Assembly: GCA_016793465.1 (NCBI GenBank)
Contig: JAEUJW010000057.1
Coordinates: forward strand, 110,745 to 174,744
Source of the DNA: Myxococcales bacterium
Lineage (GTDB): Bacteria; Myxococcota; Polyangia; Nannocystales; Nannocystaceae
Length of the DNA: 64,000 bases
Reading direction: 5' to 3'
Part shown: positions 44,412 to 52,296 of the stretch, in pieces
Position numbering within the stretch: the stretch's first letter is position 1
Layout: each line of letters starts with the position of its first letter
The notes under the pieces: generated by a model
Told to the model about the DNA's origin: nothing
Databases searched by the model: none
Seen by the model: the letters and a program-made list of their open reading frames with translations, nothing else
Translations under genes and position numbers: made by a program

Positions 44412-44833
44412 TTCTGTCCTTTCGCCCCGGCGCTGCCGAGGAGGGTGCTCAACTCGTGGTCGATGTCGCGGCCCGTGAATGTCTTGCTGGTGCGCGTGCC
44501 GTTCATCAGCGACATGAACTCTTGATCGACCGCCGCAGGGTCCTGGGCGGGGCCGTTGGTGTTGTGGGTGCTGCCCGTCGTCGTGAACTCGGCGTCGACG
44601 ATGACGGCCGGCTCGCCCGCCACGCGGCGGGCCGCCCCGCCCTGGGCGGCGCTCGCCTGGTTGACCAGCGACCAGTGGACCAGCAGGAGCTGGCCCTCGG
44701 CCGCGCCGCGGACGAGGTCCGCCGGAGCCTCGAGGCGTAGCTCGTGGCCGTCCTCGTTGACCGCCTCGATCCGCGCGACGGGGGACTGCTCGACTGCACG
44801 CACCCGCACGACGCGAAACGTCTGGGTCGTCAT
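44408..44833 (-). CDS. Small protein of unknown function
   Basis: About 141 residues. The first half is strand-like (FRVVRVRAVEQSPVARIEAV, ELRLEAPADLV, LLLVHWSLV) and the second is polar with Thr/Asn (FTTTGSTHNTNGPAQ). No family was recognised. It has ATGA overlaps on both sides, so it is tightly bound to its neighbours. Confidence 0.6.
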   Translation of the reverse strand: MTTQTFRVVRVRAVEQSPVARIEAVNEDGHELRLEAPADLVRGAAEGQLLLVHWSLVNQASAAQGGAARRVAGEPAVIVDAEFTTTGSTHNTNGPAQDPAAVDQEFMSLMNGTRTSKTFTGRDIDHELSTLLGSAGAKGQK

Positions 44834-45285
44834 ACCTGCTCCGTCTGCGGGTGGGTCAGCGCGTAGGTGGTCGCGCCGACGATGTACATGGTCCCACCGA
44901 CCGCGAACACCGAGCGCGTCACGACGCTCTCGTCGAGCAACGCGCCGACGACGACGCCGGGCACGCCAGCGACGGCGGCAGCGGGCACGCCGCCGGGTCT
45001 CCAGTCGGCGAACTTCTGGGCGTTGTAGCCGATGGTAAAGCCGGTCACGGCGCTACCGACGACGGCGCCCACGTGATACCAGCGACCGCGACGGTACTCG
45101 CCCATCCGAGCCGTCATCTCCGCGGTCGCCTTCTGCCCGCAGATCCGTTCGGCACTCGCCTGGTCGCGCGCGTCGCGGATCTGGCGGCGCAGATCTTCCA
45201 TCTGTGCCGTGAACTTCTTTTCCACCCCAGCCTCGATACCCTTGATGAAGGATTCGGGCGTATCTCTCTGGTCCTCCGCTGCCAT
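44830..45285 (-). CDS. Small membrane protein with two or three membrane segments
   Basis: About 151 residues. A charged N-terminal coiled coil (EKKFTAQMEDLRRQIRDAR), then hydrophobic segments at about 70-90 (VGAVVGSAVTGFTIGY), 100-118 (AAAVAGVPGVVVGALL) and 123-140 (VFAVGGTMYIVGATTYAL). No family was recognised. It has a good AGCGGAGGA-type ribosome site. Confidence 0.65.
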   Translation of the reverse strand: MAAEDQRDTPESFIKGIEAGVEKKFTAQMEDLRRQIRDARDQASAERICGQKATAEMTARMGEYRRGRWYHVGAVVGSAVTGFTIGYNAQKFADWRPGGVPAAAVAGVPGVVVGALLDESVVTRSVFAVGGTMYIVGATTYALTHPQTEQV

Positions 45286-45300
45286 TTGTTTGTCCCCCCG

Positions 45301-45969
45301 TCAGTTCGGATTCCACGGTTCTTTCGGCGTCCGCGCGCCGCACATGACGCCGATCGCCAGCGCGACGCCGTCGATCAGTTCGTCGATCCACTCCCCCGGC
45401 GCGCGATGTGTGCTCGCGGCCTCGGCCTCGGCCTTCGCCTTGTCGATCAGGAAGCGGGCGTGCCGGCTCGCGGCAGCCTCCGCGTCCATCATCATCTTCT
45501 CGTGCGCCACGAAGTCGATCTTCGCCAGTGATTCCTGGTAGCGCCTTTGCATTTCGCTCGCCTGGTCGGCGAGGCGCTTGTTGTTCTCCAGCAGCGTCGT
45601 CGTGAAGCTGCTGGCCTGCGCGAGCATCCACGCCTGGGTCTTCGCGGCCCGGTCATAGGTGTCCCAGATCATCGCGTGTGCGAGCTCTACGGCCGCCAGT
45701 GTCCCGGCGTCGCCGGAAAGCACCCGCGCGGGCGGCCGCTGCGGGATGACGTGCGGCTCGATCTCGGTGGCGAGCTTTGCGACGGCCTTCTGATCGAACT
45801 CGGCGCCGTCCACGAGGATCTCCGCGGAAGGACCGTGGCGGGCGCGCAGCGCGGCGACCTCTTGTACGAGCGCGGTCGCCGGCACGCCCATCTTCCGGTC
45901 GAGGACGCGGCCGCCCTCGAGCACGAGCAATGCGTGAGTACCCCCATCCATTCGATTCGGCGCAGCCAT
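45301..45969 (-). CDS. Coiled-coil protein, first gene of the long minus-strand run
   Basis: About 222 residues from ATG 45969; starts at 45951 and 46011 (TTG) are possible and no ribosome site decides. Residues 10-90 are strand/helix (HALLVLEGGRVLD, ILVDGAEFDQKAVAKL); about 115-190 is a coiled coil (NNKRLADQASEMQRRYQESL). A weak hydrophobic stretch (ELIDGVALAIGVM) ends it. No family was recognised. As the first gene it lies nearest the presumed main promoter. Confidence 0.6.
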   Translation of the reverse strand: MAAPNRMDGGTHALLVLEGGRVLDRKMGVPATALVQEVAALRARHGPSAEILVDGAEFDQKAVAKLATEIEPHVIPQRPPARVLSGDAGTLAAVELAHAMIWDTYDRAAKTQAWMLAQASSFTTTLLENNKRLADQASEMQRRYQESLAKIDFVAHEKMMMDAEAAASRHARFLIDKAKAEAEAASTHRAPGEWIDELIDGVALAIGVMCGARTPKEPWNPN

Positions 45970-46647
45970 CAAGGCGACCACATGACAGACCCCGCGGGGC
46001 CATTTCAACAATTATTTTCGAGCAGGCCGGCGGCTCCAGTATGTCGATACCGTGTCCAATCGCCTTCCAAAGCGATTCAAACGGCGAATTTGCAGCCCTG
46101 GGGTAATGTCAGTGGATGATTTGCCAGGCGCGATGAGCGAGGTATCGATGGCGCGAACTGTAGATATGGCTGGCGAGAACGACGACGGAACATCGGTTGT
46201 CGCTTAACGGCCGGACGGACACAGGTCACGAGTTCTGGCGTCCTGGCGGGAGGGCGAGGGCCTACCCCGGGTTTCAGACCAACGGCGCCGGTCGGCAGGG
46301 ATCACGCGGATCGGCCACGTGGCCACCCCTGGCCCCACTTAGCCCCGCGTTGTCCATTACTTCTGCCTGTCAAGGCGCGCGTTCATGGCGAGCGGTGTTC
46401 ATGCCGCTTGCACGGGCGCTGCCACAACCTATGTACCCAGATTCCAAAGCGTGGGCACAACGTGTCCATTAAATTTCGGTCGCTCCTCGTTGGCGACTCG
46501 CGCTCCCGCCGGGGTGTTTGCGAGCGGCACGGGCGATCCTGTGGTCTTGAAATTTACGGTACCGGGTGTAGCGTCGGCGCGGGGATGAGGACGGGTTTGG
46601 GGACGGCAGCAGCCGCGGGCGTGCCCGGGGCGGACGAGAGGGGCGTC
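45970..46647. promoter_or_regulatory. Divergent control region of the element
   Basis: About 680 bp without a convincing gene, between the long minus-strand run and the plus-strand cargo. It is less GC-rich than its surroundings, especially 46000-46200. A TTGACA hexamer on the minus strand (46373-46368) is a possible -35 box, but no good -10 box at the right distance was seen. This is the most likely place for the main late promoter. Confidence 0.4.
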
Positions 46648-48360
46648 ATGCTCGTCCGGGGGCTGTTTGCCCGCGCTACCGGACGAGCGCTTGTGTCGGA
46701 CCGGGACTGGTACCCCCTCGACGACGGCATCGGTTACGGCCGCGACATCCCCGAGGGCGCCCTCTGGCTGCGCCCAAAGGGTGAGGTCTGGGTGGTCGTC
46801 TGGTGCACGTCGACCACGGAGGGCCGCCCAATCGCCATCGGGTCCCGCGGCGAGGTCGAGCAGGACACCCGCGATTTCATCCTCTTCGGGCTCCCTGGTG
46901 GGGCCGAACCTCCTGGCTGCCCACCCTGGAGGTTCGACGAGGGGTCGCTCCACCGGGGAACTGGCGATGGTTCGCTCCGATTGATGGTGCAACGCAGCCA
47001 GCGTGGCGGTCTGGTGTTCGTTCGCCACAACGCGGCCGTCTTCTTCCTCGGTGAGGACCGAGTGGATGCGCTCTTCCGCTCGGCGGATGCGCGCCTGGAG
47101 CACCTGGGTCCCCCGCTGCACGTCTGGTTCGCGGGGCGGCGTCTGCCCCTGCGCGGGGTCGGAGTCGTCGGGGTCGTCGGCCAGGCCGAGCTCGCGCGGG
47201 ACGTCCACATCGTGCTCGTGCATGTCGATCACGACCGCTACGAACTGCACGTCGCCACGATCAGCGACGCGTGCGGCCTGATCGGCGTGTACACCAGCGC
47301 GGACCTGCTTCGTGGCGACCTCGGTGCGATTTTCGTCGCCGGCCCTGTCCAGAAGAGCGCGTCGCACCCACCCGGAGACACGGACGGTTCCGTGGGCGCG
47401 GCCGAGACCGCGCCGCCGATCGAGTCACCGGCTCCGTCGCAGCAGGCCCAAACACGTCGGGAGCCGTCCCCAACCACAGCCAAGGTAACGCAAGCACAGC
47501 CCCCGGCCCCCCAAAAACCGCCACCACCGGCGTGCTTCACCGAGGATGATCGCCAGCGGCTCGATGTCTGCCTGACGCCGCGCCGGAATGAATACACCGG
47601 AGCGGGTGCGTCGGTCATGTTGTACCTCTACGACGGGTTTCGCCTGATCATGGAAGATGTGCTCAAGGATCTGGCGGACGCTGTGCGGCAGTATGGAGGC
47701 CTCCTCCGCGCCAAAGCGATACGCAAGATCATCGAGGCGAAGCGCAAGGCGCCGCTCCCCGTATCTCAGCGGACCTTCACGCGCGGGCTCGTGCGCTTCC
47801 TGGCGGAGACGGGGCTGGGCGAACGTGTGGTCCGCCGATTCCAACTCCACCTCGCTGACTGGCAACGGGTCATCACGATGCTTCGGGCGAACTACGAGCC
47901 CGCGGTGCCAACCGCAAGCCGCCCTGCGCCAGCACCGAGTCACAAGGACTCGCCCCCCGCGGCCTCCTCCTCGAGCACGCCGTCTTCGTCGCGAGCGGAC
48001 GCGTCGGCGTCCGCCCCAACGGGCTCGCCGCCGGACGAGTCGGCGTCCGCCCCCACGGACTCGCCGCCGCCGCACACCGTCACCAGCATGGGCGAACCCC
48101 GGGTGGGCGACTCGCCGTCGCCGCAGACCGTCACCAGCATGGGCGAACCCCGCGTGGGCGACCTGCCCCAACCGGGCGACCGTGATCCCGGTGTTGAGCT
48201 GGGTGATCAAGATCCCGAGCCCGTCGTCGGTGGCTGGCGTTCGACGCTCCGGCAGGACGGTCGCCCGACGTATTTTGAACGGCTCTTCGATCGGACGGAC
48301 GGCGACAGCCCGAGTCGATTCCAGGGTGTGAACCCCAACCGCGGCCCGCCCGATAGTTGA
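46648..48360 (+). CDS. Large protein with proline-rich linkers and C-terminal repeats, unknown function
   Basis: About 570 residues if the ATG at 46648 is used, where GAGAGG is 6 nt upstream; an ATG at 46585 would add 21. Residues to about 230 are beta-rich (EVWVVVWCTSTTEGRP, FVRHNAAVFFLGED, VHIVLVHVDHDRYELHV). A Pro/Gln linker follows, then a helical domain (FRLIMEDVLKDLADAVRQYG, RTFTRGLVRFLAETGLG) and a Ser/Pro tail with repeats (TVTSMGEPRVGD twice, SASAPT twice). No family was recognised. It starts the cargo region, opposite in direction to the long run. Confidence 0.68.
   Translation: MLVRGLFARATGRALVSDRDWYPLDDGIGYGRDIPEGALWLRPKGEVWVVVWCTSTTEGRPIAIGSRGEVEQDTRDFILFGLPGGAEPPGCPPWRFDEGSLHRGTGDGSLRLMVQRSQRGGLVFVRHNAAVFFLGEDRVDALFRSADARLEHLGPPLHVWFAGRRLPLRGVGVVGVVGQAELARDVHIVLVHVDHDRYELHVATISDACGLIGVYTSADLLRGDLGAIFVAGPVQKSASHPPGDTDGSVGAAETAPPIESPAPSQQAQTRREPSPTTAKVTQAQPPAPQKPPPPACFTEDDRQRLDVCLTPRRNEYTGAGASVMLYLYDGFRLIMEDVLKDLADAVRQYGGLLRAKAIRKIIEAKRKAPLPVSQRTFTRGLVRFLAETGLGERVVRRFQLHLADWQRVITMLRANYEPAVPTASRPAPAPSHKDSPPAASSSSTPSSSRADASASAPTGSPPDESASAPTDSPPPHTVTSMGEPRVGDSPSPQTVTSMGEPRVGDLPQPGDRDPGVELGDQDPEPVVGGWRSTLRQDGRPTYFERLFDRTDGDSPSRFQGVNPNRGPPDS
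48078..48161 (+). repeat. Coding tandem repeat in the cargo gene
   Basis: Two near-identical copies of about 40 bp, accgtcaccagcatgggcga and onward to gtgggcgac, encode TVTSMGEPRVGD in the tail of the product of 46648-48360. Confidence 0.8.
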
Positions 48361-48409
48361 GCGGCGTGGTCGCCGCGTCCGCCCAGGGGGTGCGACCCAC
48401 GACTGGCCC

Positions 48410-49576
48410 ATGTCCACAACCGGGGGTAAAGTCGCGGCGTTGAGGCTTCGCTCCCCAGCGCTCCCGCTCCTGGTCCTCGGTGCCTGTCAGGCGCCGCCCT
48501 CGGACTCGTCCGCGTTCACGATGCCGCCGGAGATCACGACCGTGTCGGACGGCTCGTCCAGCGGATCCTCGTCGAGCTCGAGCAGTTCGGGGACGTCGTC
48601 GACGGACGACAGCGGCTCGGGAGGGGGCAGCGCCGACACGACGACCGAGCCGGCCCGCGACCTCGGCGACGCGCCGGACTTCGGCAACGGCACGCCCGCC
48701 GGCTGCAAGGGGAAGATCGACTTCCTGTTCGTCATCTCGCGGACCCACACCATGGCCGGGCGCCAGGCCCAGCTCGCCCTGGCGGTCCCTCAGTTCATCG
48801 ACGCGATCGAGACGAAGTTCGCCGACTTCGACTACCACATCATGGTCGTGGACGGCGACGGCGAGACCAATGACAACGACTTTGGATGGGGCAGCATGAC
48901 CTGTAACGAGGTCTGCCCGAACCTCGCGTGCGAGGTCGGGCAGGAGTGTTGCGAGTGGAACAATCTCCCCGACTTCGGCAAGCCGTGCTGTCCCGATCCG
49001 GACTACCCGTGCGAGGACCTGGACCTCGTGACCGCGTGCGACTGGGCATGGGGGGCGGGCACCGCGTTCCCCGCGGGCGAGTTCACCGCGGACAAGCCCT
49101 GCCCGATCGATGGCGGGCGCCGCTACCTCGTGAGGGGGCAGACGGACCTGGACGAGACCTTCGCGTGCGTCGCGAACGTCGGGATCGCCGGCTGGGACGC
49201 GCTGGGCCAGGCGCTGACGGAGGCGGTGCAGAAGCCGATGAACGAGCCGGGCGGCTGCAACGCGGGCTTTCTCCGCGAGGACGCGCTGCTGATGGTCACG
49301 ACCATCGCCACCAATCCCGACCAGGACTCGGAGGGTTGGCCGGCCGAGTGGGCGCAGGCCGTGATCGACGCGAAGGGCGGCGACGAGAAGTCGGTCGTCA
49401 TGTTCAACATCGGCGGCACGGAGTGCAAGCCCTCCGACCGGGTCTGCCAGATGGCCAAGATGTTCACCTACCACCACCTCGTCTACGTCGAGGAGCCCGA
49501 CTACGGCCCGGGGTTCGTCGAGGCCGCGAGCCTCGTCGAGACCGCGTGCGCCGGGTTCGTGCCTCCGCCGGGCTAA
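48410..49576 (+). CDS. Lipoprotein with VWA-like domain and altered metal site
   Basis: About 388 residues. A signal sequence ends in LLVLGACQAP (lipobox). A Ser/Gly linker (SSGSSSSSSSSG) leads to a VWA-like domain from about residue 100: KIDFLFVISRTHTMAGRQ stands where myxobacterial relatives have a DxSxS metal site, here S-R-T-H-T, so the MIDAS is lost. Two Cys-rich loops (ECCEWNN, GKPCCPDPDYPC) and NVGIAGWD, typical of these proteins, follow. It is likely on the cell surface. It is convergent with the lipoprotein gene at 49598, 21 bp apart. Confidence 0.85.
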   Translation: MSTTGGKVAALRLRSPALPLLVLGACQAPPSDSSAFTMPPEITTVSDGSSSGSSSSSSSSGTSSTDDSGSGGGSADTTTEPARDLGDAPDFGNGTPAGCKGKIDFLFVISRTHTMAGRQAQLALAVPQFIDAIETKFADFDYHIMVVDGDGETNDNDFGWGSMTCNEVCPNLACEVGQECCEWNNLPDFGKPCCPDPDYPCEDLDLVTACDWAWGAGTAFPAGEFTADKPCPIDGGRRYLVRGQTDLDETFACVANVGIAGWDALGQALTEAVQKPMNEPGGCNAGFLREDALLMVTTIATNPDQDSEGWPAEWAQAVIDAKGGDEKSVVMFNIGGTECKPSDRVCQMAKMFTYHHLVYVEEPDYGPGFVEAASLVETACAGFVPPPG

Positions 49577-49597
49577 GCCTGGGCTAAGCCTCCACTT

Positions 49598-51286
49598 CTA
49601 GCTGCCGATGACCGCGAACGCGGGGTGGTTCGTGGTGCCGATGCCCCCGGCGTAGACCTCACCGAAGAGGCCGACCGCCACGGCGAAGGCGATCTGGAGC
49701 CCCTGCTTGTCGCTCGGCGTGAAGGTCCACAGCGGCTCGTAGATGTTCGGTGCGAACGCCTGCACCTTGAACACGATGGACTGGCCCTGCAACTCGGCGA
49801 AGGCGACGACGGCGTAGCCGGCCGGGCTCCACGCGATGTCGTGCGGACCGAACCAGGCCGACCCCAGAGGGCCCATCGACACCTGGCTCTCGAGCACGCC
49901 GCCGGGCGAGTAGACCCTGACGTCGCCGTCGGGTTCGCAGACGTCGAGACACGTGTAGCCCACGGTGTGGTAGCGGCCCTGGTCGTCCACGTCGACAGCG
50001 AGGATGCGACTCTGCACGCCGGGTCCGGGTCCGCCGACGTACCACTTTGCGTCGTCCGCGACGACGTCATACTCGATCACCATACGGCGGTCGCGTTTGT
50101 CCGGCCAGTTCCCGCCGTCATGCTTGCCGTTGGCTTCGCCGACGAGCACGAGCGTCTCGCCCGCGCCCACGAACATGCAGTCGCGGGCGGTCTCCCCGGC
50201 CCAGTGCTTATCGGCGGTCGGCTGGTAGTCGAACAGCCGCTCCTCCGGCGGCTGGCCTGGGCGGAGCAGTACGGCGAGCGCGTCGCGCTTGTCGGGCGTC
50301 GCCACCGGCTTGGCGCCGCAGACCGCGACGAGGCCGGGGCGGCTCGCCAGGGCGAGCGCCGTGTCGCCCACCTCGCCGACGCCGATGTTCTTCGGCGCGA
50401 TGCCCCACCCGGGGCTCTCCCCGGCCCACCACACGAGGCCGTCGCCGCTCTTGCGCTCGACCAGGAAGTGCATCACGCCGGTGGCGCGGTCGATCGTGAA
50501 GTCGATCGCGCGGCAGCGGGCCGGGGGCAGGACGTCGACGAACTCGATCGGCTCGCCGCTCTTGTCGCGGAGGCGGAGGTAGCAGCGCGGCTCGCCCATC
50601 ACGTGGTAGGTGCCGAACTCGACCGGCCTCCCATCGGGCAGGACGCCGATCTTCGCGACGTTGCCGTCGACGTCGAGCTCGTCGGCGTTCCAGTAGAGCT
50701 CGTAGCCCGGCGGCGGCAACGCGATCACGTACTCGACGCCCACCGTCTCGCCCACGAGCGCATCGCGCCAGGGGGTCAGCCACGCCGTCATCTGCCCGTT
50801 GCTTAATCCGGAATACGCCAGGATCTCGCCGCCGAACTCGCCGGCGCCGAGCGGCGTCAGCTCGACAACGTCGCCGTTCTCGAGCTCCATCCGCACTCCG
50901 TCCGCGTGGTCGGCCGTGACGTGCACGTCCAGGATGGCGTTCACGTCGGTGTAGTCCGGGTCCACCTTGCGGGTGAGGATCAGCGGCAACTCGGCGGGCT
51001 CGCCGGTCGTCGTGCCGATCGACTCGGCGCCGGTCTCAGGGTCGGCGCCCGAGCTGGAGCTGTCGCCCGTGTCGCTCGAGCTGTCGCCCGTGTCGCTCAA
51101 GCTGTCGCCCGTGACGGTGTTCACGCCCTCGCTCGTCGTGGGCGCTCCGTCGCTGCCCGTGGAGGCCGGCTCGGTGGTTCCGCACGCGTTCTGCTCCTCG
51201 CAGGTGACGACGTCGGGCCACACTTGGGGGCACCCGACGAGAAACACGAGCAGGAGGGCGAAATACGGGCGGATACGCGGGCTCAT
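49598..51286 (-). CDS. Lipoprotein with probable beta-propeller domain
   Basis: About 562 residues. Signal sequence ALLLVFLVGCPQ with lipobox Cys, then a Ser/Asp/Thr linker with three SDTGDSS repeats, a beta domain (DVHVTADHADGVRMEL), and from about 200 repeated blades with short W/Y/G turns (VQSRILAVDVDDQGRYHTVG, DIAWSPAGYAVVAFAE, VAVGLFGEVYAGG). It has the look of an NHL/YVTN-like propeller. It is the third gene of an operon with the tandem kinase (17 bp after the preceding stop). The role is perhaps an exposed binding protein reporting to, or controlled by, the kinase. Confidence 0.78.
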   Translation of the reverse strand: MSPRIRPYFALLLVFLVGCPQVWPDVVTCEEQNACGTTEPASTGSDGAPTTSEGVNTVTGDSLSDTGDSSSDTGDSSSSGADPETGAESIGTTTGEPAELPLILTRKVDPDYTDVNAILDVHVTADHADGVRMELENGDVVELTPLGAGEFGGEILAYSGLSNGQMTAWLTPWRDALVGETVGVEYVIALPPPGYELYWNADELDVDGNVAKIGVLPDGRPVEFGTYHVMGEPRCYLRLRDKSGEPIEFVDVLPPARCRAIDFTIDRATGVMHFLVERKSGDGLVWWAGESPGWGIAPKNIGVGEVGDTALALASRPGLVAVCGAKPVATPDKRDALAVLLRPGQPPEERLFDYQPTADKHWAGETARDCMFVGAGETLVLVGEANGKHDGGNWPDKRDRRMVIEYDVVADDAKWYVGGPGPGVQSRILAVDVDDQGRYHTVGYTCLDVCEPDGDVRVYSPGGVLESQVSMGPLGSAWFGPHDIAWSPAGYAVVAFAELQGQSIVFKVQAFAPNIYEPLWTFTPSDKQGLQIAFAVAVGLFGEVYAGGIGTTNHPAFAVIGS

Positions 51287-51303
51287 AGGTCCTCCAAGAC
51301 TGT

Positions 51304-52296
51304 TCAGAACCGAGTGAAAAGCGCAAGGCCCCCGGGCACCGGGACGAGCGCGGTCCGCGACGCTGCACGGGCCATCCGTCGACCCCCCACCCCTACGAGC
51401 ACGGCAGCGACGACGATGGTCGTGCCGGCCGCGACACCCAGCGCCAGGGCCTGCGTCTGCATGGCCTTGTAGTCACCGAGCAGTCCAGCGGCCTTCGCGT
51501 CTTGGTCCGGCGTGCCGAAGCCGCTGATCGAGTCGACGAGGGTGAAATACTCCTGCCGGGTCTCATTCATGCGGCGGCCCATGTGACCGGCCCCGGCGGT
51601 GAGAGCGACACCGGCGCCCAGCATGACGCCGCCCGCGATCACGAGCCCGCGTCCGGGGCGCAACCCGTCCGCCTGGGACTTCGGCGGTGTGCGTCGGTTG
51701 GGGATCGCCATGAGCGTCTCGTCGGGGCGCGGCCCGTTCGTCGATGGCGGCGGCAGGTGGACCGCGGATGGTGAGGACTCGGGCGCCGATGGAGGCTCGG
51801 GCGTCGCGGTGCTCGTGAGCAGCGCCGGCGGCTCGCTCGTCGGCTCAACCGTATCGGCCGGCGAGCGGGCGAGCGGCACCTTCGGATTCGTCCCGCTCGC
51901 GACGACGGGCGGCGCGTCGGGCCGCGAGACGCGCTGTTGCTTCGCCACCTTGCACGGCGTGGCCGCCTTGTGCTCGCGATCGACGAGATCGCCTCGGAGT
52001 TTTTGAGTACGTGCTCGCTCGTCGGCGGTCTGCCCCTTGACCGCCAGGCTCGCGTCGAACGCCCGCCGCGCCGAGCACAGGTCGTGCACTTCACCTGTCT
52101 TGTCGTACAGGGCGAGGTACGAGAGATGCGCGCTCCGGAGGTAGGTCGCCTGGTCGTCCGGCTTGATCGCCGACGCGGCCCGTCGCTCCGAGCGACGGGC
52201 CTTGCAGCCGTGGTCGGTGGGGTCACAGCCGGCCGTCGCCTGGGAGGGCGCCGCGCCGCCAAGCACGAGAAAGGCTGCGAGCATGTGAAGGGTCAT
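51304..52296 (-). CDS. Exported membrane protein of the kinase operon
   Basis: About 330 residues. N-terminal signal (LAAFLVLGGAAPSQATA), a Cys-containing helical region resembling TPR-linked proteins (YLRSAHLSYLALYDKTG, LCSARRAFDASLAV), a long Pro/Ser/Thr linker, then two membrane segments (LVIAGGVMLGAGVALTAGAG and ALGVAAGTTIVVAAVLVGVGG). This layout is common in myxobacterial genes next to Ser/Thr kinases. The start overlaps the kinase stop (ATGA), so it is produced with the kinase. Confidence 0.78.
   Translation of the reverse strand: MTLHMLAAFLVLGGAAPSQATAGCDPTDHGCKARRSERRAASAIKPDDQATYLRSAHLSYLALYDKTGEVHDLCSARRAFDASLAVKGQTADERARTQKLRGDLVDREHKAATPCKVAKQQRVSRPDAPPVVASGTNPKVPLARSPADTVEPTSEPPALLTSTATPEPPSAPESSPSAVHLPPPSTNGPRPDETLMAIPNRRTPPKSQADGLRPGRGLVIAGGVMLGAGVALTAGAGHMGRRMNETRQEYFTLVDSISGFGTPDQDAKAAGLLGDYKAMQTQALALGVAAGTTIVVAAVLVGVGGRRMARAASRTALVPVPGGLALFTRF

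Noticed and set aside
46368..46373. TTGACA on the minus strand as the main late promoter
   Set aside because: No acceptable -10 box at 16-18 bp; kept only as a note in the control region.
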